43,451 nucleotides of DNA, from assembly GCA_015057715.1 (NCBI GenBank), contig SVDS01000024.1, positions 1 through 43,451 of the forward strand. Direction: 5' to 3'. The number at the start of each line of letters is the position of its first letter. The first letter of the stretch is position 1. Below the pieces are notes generated by a model that was given only the letters and a program-made list of their open reading frames with translations, made no database searches and was not told the origin of the DNA. The position numbers and the translations under genes are program-made. Positions 8,322 to 16,477 of this stretch are shown piece by piece. This DNA comes from Paenibacillaceae bacterium (GTDB lineage: Bacteria; Bacillota; Clostridia; Lachnospirales; Lachnospiraceae).

Positions 8322-10760
8322 ATGGAAAAATTACAATTGAACAGAACCGGGTTCCTTACGAATTACCTGATATCCGGTCCAAAAGTAACGGATTTTATCA
8401 ATCATGAATCAGATGACAACCAGCTGCGTTATGAACAGCATTTAAGATCCCTCGTGGCGGACTTAAACAAATCCTGCCCCGAAGGCCCGGTTATTCTTGG
8501 AGAAAACAGCAGACTTCAGATGCCGTGGAAGTATTATTATCATTATGGAAACTGGTTTGTAGATGAAAGCACATTCTATTCTACATTGCAGAAGGTAGAA
8601 CTGGATGCAGTGACAGGAATCGAAGTAGAGGAAGACATCGCAGTGAATGCTGTTGTATGGTCTTATGCGGCAGTCGATGTGTGGTGCAATGGAAAACTTG
8701 TGTGCCGTATGGATACGCCGGTTTATAAGCCCATTAAAAAGAAACAGATGGAGCTTCAGCTGAAAAAGGGAATCAATGAAATTTATATCAGTCTGCAGAC
8801 ACTTGGTGTCAGGGATACGAGAACATTGTTCGGCATTCAGATCATGGATCACATGGAAGAGATCTGTGTTGTACTGCCGGATGAGAAGCATACCGATGAA
8901 CTGGTACAGATTGAGAACTGGCTTGGTTCCATCTCCATTAAGAATTCCATCATGACGTTCAAAGAAGGTGCGCCGAAAGGAGCCTCTTTGGCCTACGACA
9001 GCCAAAGCCCTGATTTTGCACAGGTGAAAAGCCGTAAGGAATGGCAGGAGATCAGCGGTAAAAATCAGGTGAAGCTTGAGGACGAAAAGCCAGGTGTTAT
9101 TTTAGTAAGTGTAAAAAGTGACCATGGAGTCCTTACCAGAAAAGTGGAGAATATCCTGGCTCAGAGACCGGAATATGGAAAAGACAAGGACTTTGAGGAG
9201 AACAAAAAGGCCATTTTCCATAGAATTGCAGAAGCAGAAAGTCTGTCCAGAGGTGATAAATTCGGATTTTCCATCTCCAATATCCTTGCGAGAAAAGCCC
9301 TTGGAATGGACAGCGGGCGGGATGTAGAACTTCTTTATGAGACTCTGGATCAGATTGAAAGCAGATATGACTGCTCTGATTTTCTGGTGTGTGGCATGGT
9401 CCGATATCTAAAAAATTATCCAGTCAGTGAGAATCTGGCAAAACGTGCAAAAGAGGTTCTTTTAAACTGGCGTTACTGGATGGATCAAAAAGGATCTGAC
9501 GCCATGTGCTTCTGGAGCGAAAACCATTCTCTTATGTTTTATACCTGTGCCATGAACGCAGGAGAGATGTATCCGGATGAGTATTTCCCACGGGCAGACA
9601 TGACCGGCAGAGAGCTTTTTAAAATCGGAAGAGCTAAAGTTGAAGCATGGCTGGCGGATGTGGAGGAACATGGATTTGAAGAATTCTTAAGTACAGTTTA
9701 TATGTGCGTTACGTTTGCAGCACTGTTAAATGTAATTGATTTTTCAGAGGAAGCCATTTCAAAAAGGGCAGTCAAGATTACCGATAAACTTCTTGAAATG
9801 CTGTGCCTCCATACCTATGACGGTGTTGTAATTGCCCCTATGGGACGAGTATACAGGGAAGTGATTCATCCCTTTGAGCAGGGAGCCCAGGCACTGATGA
9901 ATTTGATCAATCCTGACGTCCCTTATTCCTACGGAGAAGGTTGGCTGGGCTTTTATTCATGCAGCAGCTATCAACTTCCAGAAGGACTAAAAGAACTAAT
10001 GGAGCGCCCGGCAGATATGGATTATTCCACTGGAAATGCTCTGATAAGGCTGAAGAAAACATCAGAGTACTGTATGACCTCCGTTCAGTCTCCAAGACCG
10101 GATCCGGAATTTAAACGCTGGAAAAACCTGACTCTGGATCCGGATGCTGATACCACAACCTGTGAATACACCAAGTCGCTGAACGAACGGTTCCATGGAA
10201 CCACCTGCTTTGAGCCTGGCGTATATGGTTATCAGCAGCACATGTGGTATGCTGCCCTTGATATGGAGACAGATATCTTTACAAACCACCCGGGAGGAAC
10301 CTGCGATTCCTGTTCCATGAGACCGGGATACTGGTTCGGTAATGGAGTAATGCCTGCACTGGTTCAGGAAGGAAATTTACTGGGTGCTGTTTATCATATA
10401 CCGGAGGAGCATCCCATTCATTTCACCCATGCTTATTTTCCTTCACCAAAGTTTTCTGAAACGAAAATCTCCGGCAATTGGCTTTTCGGCAGTAAGGCAG
10501 GGGGCTTTGTGGCTCTTTGGTGCAGCAGTACGTTGGAACCCGTGGATGACCAACTGTTTGAATGCGAATTCCGTACCTATGGGGATGATATTGCCTACTT
10601 CTGCGTATGTGCAGGAAATCAGGAATTTAAATCCCTTGCTGAGTTTTCAGCCTATGTAGAAAATCTCCGGCCGGTATTTGATGTAAAGCAACGTATTTTA
10701 ACAGCGGGACCGTTGAAAGTGGGATTTACAGATAACAATGACAAAACTCAGTATATTTAG
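8322..10760 (+). CDS. uncharacterised 812-residue protein, probable (alpha/alpha)-toroid carbohydrate-active-type enzyme
   Basis: I do not recognise a named family with certainty. The protein has no signal peptide, so it is predicted cytoplasmic. Residues about 80-180 read as a beta-sandwich (VVWSYAAVDVWCNGKLVCRM, KKGINEIYISLQ). Residues about 290-530 are helical with aromatic/acidic conserved-looking blocks: FWSENHSLMFYTCAMNAGEM (397-416), STVYMCVTFAALLNVIDF and APMGRVYREVIHP. The C-terminal part (about 600-812) is again beta-rich, with NHPGGTCDSCSMRPGYWFGN. This architecture, beta domain then helical toroid then beta domain, resembles polysaccharide lyase/heparinase-like or glycoside-processing enzymes, and related sequences with a W(S/T)ENH block occur in other soil and gut bacteria. 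It is the first gene of a three-gene cassette and overlaps the next gene by 23 nt. Function is inferred only loosely: intracellular sugar or glycoside processing. Confidence 0.6.
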   Translation: MEKLQLNRTGFLTNYLISGPKVTDFINHESDDNQLRYEQHLRSLVADLNKSCPEGPVILGENSRLQMPWKYYYHYGNWFVDESTFYSTLQKVELDAVTGIEVEEDIAVNAVVWSYAAVDVWCNGKLVCRMDTPVYKPIKKKQMELQLKKGINEIYISLQTLGVRDTRTLFGIQIMDHMEEICVVLPDEKHTDELVQIENWLGSISIKNSIMTFKEGAPKGASLAYDSQSPDFAQVKSRKEWQEISGKNQVKLEDEKPGVILVSVKSDHGVLTRKVENILAQRPEYGKDKDFEENKKAIFHRIAEAESLSRGDKFGFSISNILARKALGMDSGRDVELLYETLDQIESRYDCSDFLVCGMVRYLKNYPVSENLAKRAKEVLLNWRYWMDQKGSDAMCFWSENHSLMFYTCAMNAGEMYPDEYFPRADMTGRELFKIGRAKVEAWLADVEEHGFEEFLSTVYMCVTFAALLNVIDFSEEAISKRAVKITDKLLEMLCLHTYDGVVIAPMGRVYREVIHPFEQGAQALMNLINPDVPYSYGEGWLGFYSCSSYQLPEGLKELMERPADMDYSTGNALIRLKKTSEYCMTSVQSPRPDPEFKRWKNLTLDPDADTTTCEYTKSLNERFHGTTCFEPGVYGYQQHMWYAALDMETDIFTNHPGGTCDSCSMRPGYWFGNGVMPALVQEGNLLGAVYHIPEEHPIHFTHAYFPSPKFSETKISGNWLFGSKAGGFVALWCSSTLEPVDDQLFECEFRTYGDDIAYFCVCAGNQEFKSLAEFSAYVENLRPVFDVKQRILTAGPLKVGFTDNNDKTQYI

Positions 10761-11802
10761 TAAAGATACTCAGGCAGCGGTGGAACTTTTTGCCGCTGCC
10801 TATGAGAGTAATGAATATTTTAAGAGAAATTACAGCAGATGCCGGGAACTTATGCTGGTGGAAAAAGATCCCGAGGGGGCAGCGCAAGCCGTGATGTTTG
10901 GAATCAGACATGCCAGATTCCTTCATTTGGATGATTTTTTACTTCCGGTTATTTACATTGACTGGATGTTACCGGAACTGGTACATGAATTAGAAAAGCA
11001 GGCCATACCGGAAGCTGTTATCCGGGATTCATTTAAAGATGTTGAAATCTGGATTCAGTCCTATCGCAAATATCACAAGGGTCAGGTGGGACTTAACCGG
11101 ATTGAGTGGGTATTCCGCTCCCTTGTTGGAAAAGTACGAAGATTCGGCAGCCTGCAATTTGAGGAAGTTACTTATGAATTCCCGTTTCTGATTTTTGAAA
11201 ACAGACAATCCGGTGAGTTTCAGGCATTGGCATGTCCGGATCTGATGATTGACCAGGACGGATATATCTCTGGTACAAATGGAAGGAGTGTGAACTGTGA
11301 AATAAAAACTTACCTGGATTTTGGAGAAAGAGCTTTGACTGGATATAGGGTGGATTTAGAATCAGGAACTGTAAAGATGGAGACCCCTGTTTTGTTAAAT
11401 CCAACGGAATGGGAGCTTAAGCTTGCACCGGGAGAGAAGGCGGTTGCTGTTCATATTCCGGAAGGTTCTGATTTATCCACCGACAGCATTGACTTCTCTT
11501 TTCATACTGCAAAGAACTATTATGAAAATCAGATTCTTGTCTGCGACAGCTGGCTACTGGATCCCCATCTTAAGCACATCCTGCCTGAGACCAGTAAAAT
11601 CATAAGCTTTATGAATCGATTTCATAAAATGCCTGTACTGACTGGGCAGCCGCAGATACTGGAGCGGGTTATGGGCTTTGATTTTACCATGGAAGCACTG
11701 GAACAATTTTCCTGCACTACTTCGCTGCAGACCTCATTAAAGAAGTATCTTTTAGATGGAAATGAGATGTTTACAACAGCAGGTTTTATGCTATGGAGAT
11801 AA
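10738..11802 (+). CDS. GNAT_C-type acyltransferase-domain protein
   Basis: A 354-residue protein with two parts. An N-terminal helical domain spans about 1-140. A C-terminal region contains HIPEGSDLSTDSIDFSFHTA and the block LVCDSWLLDPHLKHILPETS followed by IISFMNRF, close to the pattern C-x-SWLLDP-x-L...LP-x-(D/T)SNI-x-x-F-x-x-RF that I associate with the GNAT_C acyltransferase-like family (PF18164). Its acyl donor and acceptor are not known. The ATG lies 23 nt inside the end of the preceding gene and the next gene starts 22 nt after its stop, so the three genes are almost certainly co-translated. The tight coupling suggests that it acts on the same substrate, perhaps as a small-molecule or sugar acyltransferase. 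The role is inference. Confidence 0.65.
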   Translation: MTKLSIFSKDTQAAVELFAAAYESNEYFKRNYSRCRELMLVEKDPEGAAQAVMFGIRHARFLHLDDFLLPVIYIDWMLPELVHELEKQAIPEAVIRDSFKDVEIWIQSYRKYHKGQVGLNRIEWVFRSLVGKVRRFGSLQFEEVTYEFPFLIFENRQSGEFQALACPDLMIDQDGYISGTNGRSVNCEIKTYLDFGERALTGYRVDLESGTVKMETPVLLNPTEWELKLAPGEKAVAVHIPEGSDLSTDSIDFSFHTAKNYYENQILVCDSWLLDPHLKHILPETSKIISFMNRFHKMPVLTGQPQILERVMGFDFTMEALEQFSCTTSLQTSLKKYLLDGNEMFTTAGFMLWR

Positions 11803-11824
11803 CAACCGAGAGGAGTACAGGATT

Positions 11825-12745
11825 ATGACAGGATTTTATGCCGGGCTGGATGTGGGAGGAACCAATGGACGTCTTAAAGTCTGCGATCCCGCAGGTAACG
11901 TATTGGGGGAATTTACAGCACCTGGCTGCAGCCTCAATACAGATGGAGCTGAAAAAAGCAGGCTGCGTTACCGGGAACTGGTAATTCCAGCTTTGAACCA
12001 GCTGAATCTGGATTCTGGCAGCTGCCTGGGAATCTGTGTGGCAGCAAGCGGAATTGATTTTCCGCCCCATGAACGTGATTGCAGATCCTTTTTTGAAGAA
12101 ATGGGATTTTTGCCTGACAAACTGAAGGTAATCAATGACTGCGAAGTATTTCTTTATCTGACGGAAACGCCGGCTCTTGTAATCATATCCGGCACCGGTT
12201 CCGTTTGCTTTGGAAGAGATCAGAACGGGGGCCTGCACAGAACAGGAGGCTTTAATCACATTGTAAGCGATGAAGGAAGCGGTTTTGATCTGGGGCTAAA
12301 GGTTTTAAGAGCGGTGGGCAATGATTTATCAGGGAGGGGCAGGAGCCCCATTCTTACCCCACTTTTTATCAAGTCAACCGGAATTGATACATTGGGAAAA
12401 ATAGATGATTATATCAATGCCAATCTTATGGAGAAATATCAGATCGCCAGATTTTCCCTTCTTGCCTATCAGGCGGCAGCATTAGGTGACGAGACTGCCA
12501 TAGAGATACACCGGGAATGTGCAGACGCCTTATGGGGGCTGATCCGTGATACAGCAGCTAAAATGGGTGCGGACGGATTTGAACTCTGGTACTGGGGAAG
12601 CCTTCTTGTGAAAAATGATATTTTGCGGGAGATGGTGGATAAAAAAGTAAACAAAGGACTGCCAGGGGTGAGGACTTCCATACCACGGATTACAGCACTT
12701 GATGCGGCACTCCAGGCAGCTGTGAAATTGCATCACATACCCTGA
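11825..12745 (+). CDS. BadF/BadG/BcrA-type ATPase, N-acetylglucosamine-kinase-like sugar kinase
   Basis: A 306-residue member of the ASKHA fold. It has phosphate-1 motif YAGLDVGGTNGRLKV (residues about 5-19), phosphate-2 region VINDCEVFLY followed by VIISGTGSVCFG, and the GGFNHIVSDEGSGFDLG block typical of N-acetylglucosamine kinases of family PF01869. It probably phosphorylates an amino sugar or a similar hexose in the cytoplasm, possibly a product of the first gene of the cassette. The start at 11825 is chosen because GAGAGGAG lies about 10 nt upstream; longer in-frame starts lie inside the previous gene. It is followed by a strong terminator. Kinase family membership is fairly secure; the substrate is not known. 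Confidence 0.8.
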   Translation: MTGFYAGLDVGGTNGRLKVCDPAGNVLGEFTAPGCSLNTDGAEKSRLRYRELVIPALNQLNLDSGSCLGICVAASGIDFPPHERDCRSFFEEMGFLPDKLKVINDCEVFLYLTETPALVIISGTGSVCFGRDQNGGLHRTGGFNHIVSDEGSGFDLGLKVLRAVGNDLSGRGRSPILTPLFIKSTGIDTLGKIDDYINANLMEKYQIARFSLLAYQAAALGDETAIEIHRECADALWGLIRDTAAKMGADGFELWYWGSLLVKNDILREMVDKKVNKGLPGVRTSIPRITALDAALQAAVKLHHIP

Positions 12746-12790
12746 AAAATCGGATTTTGGTTTAAATACAATATTTATAGGTAAATATGG

Positions 12791-12822
12791 GAAAAGAAGA
12801 GGGCGGCGCCCTCTTTTCTTTT
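12791..12822 (+). terminator. intrinsic terminator of the 8322-12745 cassette
   Basis: Long near-perfect hairpin with GAAAAGAAGAGGGC paired to GCCCTCTTTTCTTT around a 3-nt loop, ending in T-rich sequence. Confidence 0.9.
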
Positions 12823-12874
12823 ATCAAAATATAGAAAAATGTCGAAAAATATTTGTGCAAATTGTACCTTTTAC

Positions 12875-12903
12875 TTGCAATTATAAGACATTTTTAGTAA
12901 AAT
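12875..12903 (+). promoter_or_regulatory. promoter of the EF-G-like gene
   Basis: TTGCAA (12875-12880), 17-bp spacer, TAAAAT (12898-12903), about 40 nt before the start codon. Confidence 0.6.
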
Positions 12904-12941
12904 ATTGTTATAGACTTAAATACCGAACAGGAGGAATGCTT

Positions 12942-15044
12942 ATGAACGTGTATGGAACCAAACAAATCCGTAACGTCGCCTTACTTGGGCACGGGGGCGC
13001 CGGTAAAACTACCCTTGCTGAAGCAATGGCGTTAGTGACCGGAGCCATCAGCAGAATGGGAAAAGTTACCGATGGCAATACCATCAGCGATTATGACAAA
13101 GAAGAGATTAAGAGACAGTTCTCCATCTCCACTTCCCTGATTCCATTGGAATATGAAGGAGAGGATGGACCGATCAAGATTAATTTACTTGATACTCCCG
13201 GTTATTTTGATTTTGTTGGCGAGGTAGAAGAGGCAATCAGTGTAGCAGATGCTGCTGTTATCGTAGTAAACTGCAAGGCAGGAATTGAAGTTGGTACGTT
13301 AAAGGCATGGGAGCTCTGTGAAAAGTACAAGCTTCCCAGACTGTTTTTTGTAACCAATATGGATGATGATCAGGCCAGCTTTCGTGAACTTCTTTTAAAG
13401 CTGGAGAAAGAATTCGGAAGAAAGATAGCTCCGTTCCACCTTCCTATCAGAGAGAATGAAAAGTTCGTAGGATTTGTGAATGTGGTGAAAATGGCTGGGC
13501 GGCGCTTTACCGTTAACAGTGATTATGTGGAATGTGAGATTCCTGAGTATAGCCAGAAGAATTTAGGGATTGCCAGAGAAGCTTTGATGGAAGCAGTTGC
13601 TGAAATCAGTGAGGAATACATGGAACGGTATTTCTCAGGCGACGAATTTACCCTGGAAGAGATTTCTTCTGCACTTCGGGAACATGTAATACAGGGAAAT
13701 ATCGTTCCGGTCATGCTTGGTTCCGGAATTAATGCCCAGGGTGTAAAGATGGTTTTACAGGCAATTGACAAGTATTTTCCATCACCGGAGCGTTATGAAT
13801 GCATCGGTGTGGATGTTTCCACCGGAGAACGTTTTACTGCCAGATACAATGACAATGTATCGTTGTCAGCCCGGGTATTTAAGACAATCTTAGACCCATT
13901 TATCGGCAAGTATTCTCTGATGAAGATCTGTACAGGAACATTGAAAGCGGATTCAGCCATCTATAATGTAAATAAAGATACGGAAGAGAAAATCGGAAAA
14001 CTCTATGTGTTAAGGGGAAAAGATGCTATCGAAGTTCCGGAATTAAAAGCAGGAGATATTGGTGCAGTATCCAAATTGAACGTGACACAGACCGGTGATA
14101 CCATAGCCCTTCGCTCCGCACCTATTGTCTATCACAAGCCTGAGATATCCACTCCATATACGTATATGCGTTATAAGACGAAAACAAAAGGTGATGATGA
14201 TAAGGTTTCCAATGCACTGGCTAAATTAACGGAAGAGGACTGGACCTTAAAGGCAGTGAATGATACGGAGAACCGTCAGTCTCTTCTGTATGCAATCGGC
14301 GATCAGCAGCTGGAGGTAGTGGTCAGCAAGCTGTTAAACCGCTATAAGGTTGAAATTGAATTAAGCAAACCTAAATTTGCATTCCGTGAGACCATCCGCA
14401 AAAAAGTGGAGGTTCAGGGAAGATACAAGAAGCAGTCCGGCGGTCATGGTCAGTTTGGTGATGTAAAGATGACCTTTGAGCCTTCCGGTGATTTGGAGAC
14501 TCCCTATGTATTTGAAGAATCTGTATTTGGCGGAGCGGTTCCCAGGAATTATTTCCCGGCAGTGGAAAAGGGAATTGCAGAATGCGTCTTAAAAGGACCA
14601 TTAGCTGCTTATCCTGTTGTGGGAATCAAGGCAACGCTGACCGACGGATCCTACCATCCAGTGGATTCCTCTGAACTTGCTTTTAAGATGGCTGCAACCC
14701 TGGCATTTAAAAAAGGCTTTATGGATGCCAATCCGGTACTGCTGGAACCCATCGCTTCCTTAAAAGTCACTGTGCCGGATAAATTTACCGGCGATGTTAT
14801 GGGAGATTTAAACCGGAGAAGAGGACGTGTTCTTGGAATGAATTCCAATCATCATGGAAAACAGGTCATAGAGGCGGATATTCCAATGTCAGAGCTGTTT
14901 GGCTATAATACAGACCTTCGCTCTATGACAGGTGGTATTGGTACGTTTGAATATGAGTTCAGCCGTTATGAGCTGGCACCCGGAGATGTTCAGAAGAAAG
15001 AAGTTGAGGAACGGGCATCCAAGGTTGACCGTATGGAAGGATAA
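12942..15044 (+). CDS. elongation factor G-like GTPase (EF-G paralogue)
   Basis: A 700-residue translational GTPase with the full EF-G domain order. The G domain has P-loop GHGGAGKTT at about residue 15 and G3 DTPGYFDF. Domain II begins about residue 290, followed by domains III and IV (QSGGHGQFGDVKMTFEP) and V. The G4 motif, normally NKxD, reads TNMD in FFVTNMDDDQASF, so the Lys stacking on guanine is missing. This deviation and the overall sequence mark it as an EF-G2-type paralogue rather than the essential FusA of the str operon. Its role in translocation, recycling or stress is not established. The start at 12942 follows CAGGAGG; a second in-frame ATG lies 6 nt upstream. The gene is monocistronic, bounded by promoter and terminator. 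Confidence 0.9.
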   Translation: MNVYGTKQIRNVALLGHGGAGKTTLAEAMALVTGAISRMGKVTDGNTISDYDKEEIKRQFSISTSLIPLEYEGEDGPIKINLLDTPGYFDFVGEVEEAISVADAAVIVVNCKAGIEVGTLKAWELCEKYKLPRLFFVTNMDDDQASFRELLLKLEKEFGRKIAPFHLPIRENEKFVGFVNVVKMAGRRFTVNSDYVECEIPEYSQKNLGIAREALMEAVAEISEEYMERYFSGDEFTLEEISSALREHVIQGNIVPVMLGSGINAQGVKMVLQAIDKYFPSPERYECIGVDVSTGERFTARYNDNVSLSARVFKTILDPFIGKYSLMKICTGTLKADSAIYNVNKDTEEKIGKLYVLRGKDAIEVPELKAGDIGAVSKLNVTQTGDTIALRSAPIVYHKPEISTPYTYMRYKTKTKGDDDKVSNALAKLTEEDWTLKAVNDTENRQSLLYAIGDQQLEVVVSKLLNRYKVEIELSKPKFAFRETIRKKVEVQGRYKKQSGGHGQFGDVKMTFEPSGDLETPYVFEESVFGGAVPRNYFPAVEKGIAECVLKGPLAAYPVVGIKATLTDGSYHPVDSSELAFKMAATLAFKKGFMDANPVLLEPIASLKVTVPDKFTGDVMGDLNRRRGRVLGMNSNHHGKQVIEADIPMSELFGYNTDLRSMTGGIGTFEYEFSRYELAPGDVQKKEVEERASKVDRMEG

Positions 15045-15056
15045 AATAGTAACCAG

Positions 15057-15090
15057 GGCGGATCCAATGCATGATTGGATCCGCCTTTTT
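15057..15090 (+). terminator. intrinsic terminator of the EF-G-like gene
   Basis: Perfect 12-bp stem GGCGGATCCAAT / ATTGGATCCGCC (15057-15068 with 15074-15085), 5-nt loop, T5. Confidence 0.95.
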
Positions 15091-15182
15091 AAGCATCTGG
15101 ATTCCAATGGCAGCAACCAGAAGAATTGCGTATTTGCTCATTCTGTGTTAAACTGATATCAATTCAGCAGGAGGTAAGATTT

Positions 15183-16100
15183 TTGGTGGAAGAGACAAAG
15201 GGCGCAAAACAAGTATTTGGCAGAATCGGACTGGGATATACGGGGTTTCTCACTGCATCAATTGTACTGCAGATTGTGTTAAGAATTGTGATTCAGGTGG
15301 TCAGTCAGAATGGAATTTTTAATTTGTCCAGAGGCTGGTCTTTATTTTCCGTTTCTCTGGCAAATTATGCAGCAGGAGGGCTGGTTTTATATCTGATTAT
15401 AAAGAATATACCTGTTACCCATAGACCGATAAGCCGGAAACCGGAACAAAAGCTGTTGATTTGTTCTTTTTTTATCTGTATCAGTGCATTGGTTGCAGGT
15501 AACCTGGCGGGACAGCTGCTTATGAGTCTCATCAGTGCTTTGGAAGGAAAACCAATGATGAATCCCATTGCAGAAGTGCTTAAGGGACTGAACACAGGAA
15601 CGATCTTTGCAATTATGGTGGTTATGGCGCCGGTCTGCGAAGAGGTTCTCTTTCGAAAACTCATTATTGACCGTGTCCGCAGATATGGAGATAAGGCGGC
15701 TATATTGGTATCCGCTATTATTTTTGGATTGTGTCATGGGAATTTTTATCAATTCTTCTATGCATTTGGGATCGGACTTGTATTTGGCTATATTTACACC
15801 AGAACAGGAAGAATCCGCTATACCATTGGTTTTCATATGATCATTAATTTCCTTGGATCAGTTGCTGCTATTTATATTCAGAATTCAATTCCCCTTGCAG
15901 TTATCTATGCTATGTTTTTGTATGGATCTATGATAGCTGGTATCGTATTGTTTTTTGTCACAAGGGAAAAATGGATGTTCTGGCAGGGTGAGGAAGCGGT
16001 ATGGGGCAGGGGGGCAGGTAAAATCCTGTTTTTGAACGTTGGTATGATTTTATTTTTTGTATTGTCTGCCATTTCCTTTGTTGTCGCAGAGTTTTCATAA
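15183..16100 (+). CDS. CPBP-family intramembrane glutamic endopeptidase (Abi/CAAX protease-like)
   Basis: A polytopic membrane protein of about 305 residues with roughly eight hydrophobic segments. The CPBP/Abi motifs are present in order: EE in APVCEEVLFRKLI (EExxxR), the His in IIFGLCHGNFYQFFYAFG, and the third motif with His and Asn in GFHMIINFLGS. Family members cleave or process membrane proteins or act in bacteriocin immunity and protein sorting; the target here is not known. AGGAGG at 15169-15174 points to a non-ATG start: TTG at 15183 (8-nt spacing) or GTG at 15186 (11-nt spacing). The leuS promoter begins 8 nt after the stop. Confidence 0.88.
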   Translation: MVEETKGAKQVFGRIGLGYTGFLTASIVLQIVLRIVIQVVSQNGIFNLSRGWSLFSVSLANYAAGGLVLYLIIKNIPVTHRPISRKPEQKLLICSFFICISALVAGNLAGQLLMSLISALEGKPMMNPIAEVLKGLNTGTIFAIMVVMAPVCEEVLFRKLIIDRVRRYGDKAAILVSAIIFGLCHGNFYQFFYAFGIGLVFGYIYTRTGRIRYTIGFHMIINFLGSVAAIYIQNSIPLAVIYAMFLYGSMIAGIVLFFVTREKWMFWQGEEAVWGRGAGKILFLNVGMILFFVLSAISFVVAEFS

Positions 16101-16107
16101 AATCGGG

Positions 16108-16136
16108 TTGACACATCCGGGCAATTATGTTACATT
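16108..16136 (+). promoter_or_regulatory. promoter of the leuS T-box leader
   Basis: TTGACA (16108-16113), 17-bp spacer, TACATT (16131-16136). Confidence 0.8.
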
Positions 16137-16154
16137 TACACTTAGCAAAAATAC

Positions 16155-16425
16155 TGTGATTAGGAGTAGTAAGCAGTCTGAAACATTCAGAGAGCCGGCG
16201 GCTGGTGAGAGCCGGTTGGGAAAGATTGCTGAACTGGCCTTTGAGTAGCATACTGAAGAAAGCCATGGCTTTTGTGTAGGTATAGCCGGAATCCCGACCG
16301 TTACAGCGGGCGGACAGGAGAGTCTGTCCGGTTGAGCGCATACGTTTTGTATGAAATAGAGTGGTACCACGCGGTAGATACTGCGTCTCTATAGCCGTTT
16401 TATTACGGGTGGAGGCGCTTTTTTT
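16155..16425 (+). promoter_or_regulatory. T-box riboswitch, leucine (CUG specifier)
   Basis: Stem I begins with AGAGAGCCGGCGGCTGGTGAG. The specifier-loop context GAACTGGCCTTTGAG places codon CTG (Leu) at 16234-16236. The conserved T-box AGTGGTACCACGCGG lies at 16360-16374. The terminator hairpin (GCGTCTC from 16383 pairing with GGAGGCGC ending at 16418) is followed by T7. The tetrad TGGT implies discriminator A, matching bacterial tRNA-Leu, so specifier and antiterminator agree. It controls leuS by tRNA-Leu charging. Confidence 0.96.
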
Positions 16426-16477
16426 ATGCAATCAGAATCAAATTTACCGTGACTGTCTAATAAGGAGGAATTTTGTT

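Noticed and set aside
16361-16477. Longer in-frame start for leuS at 16361
   Set aside because: The extension translates the T-box antiterminator/terminator region; ATG 16478 has a perfect AAGGAGG and matches the family N-terminus.
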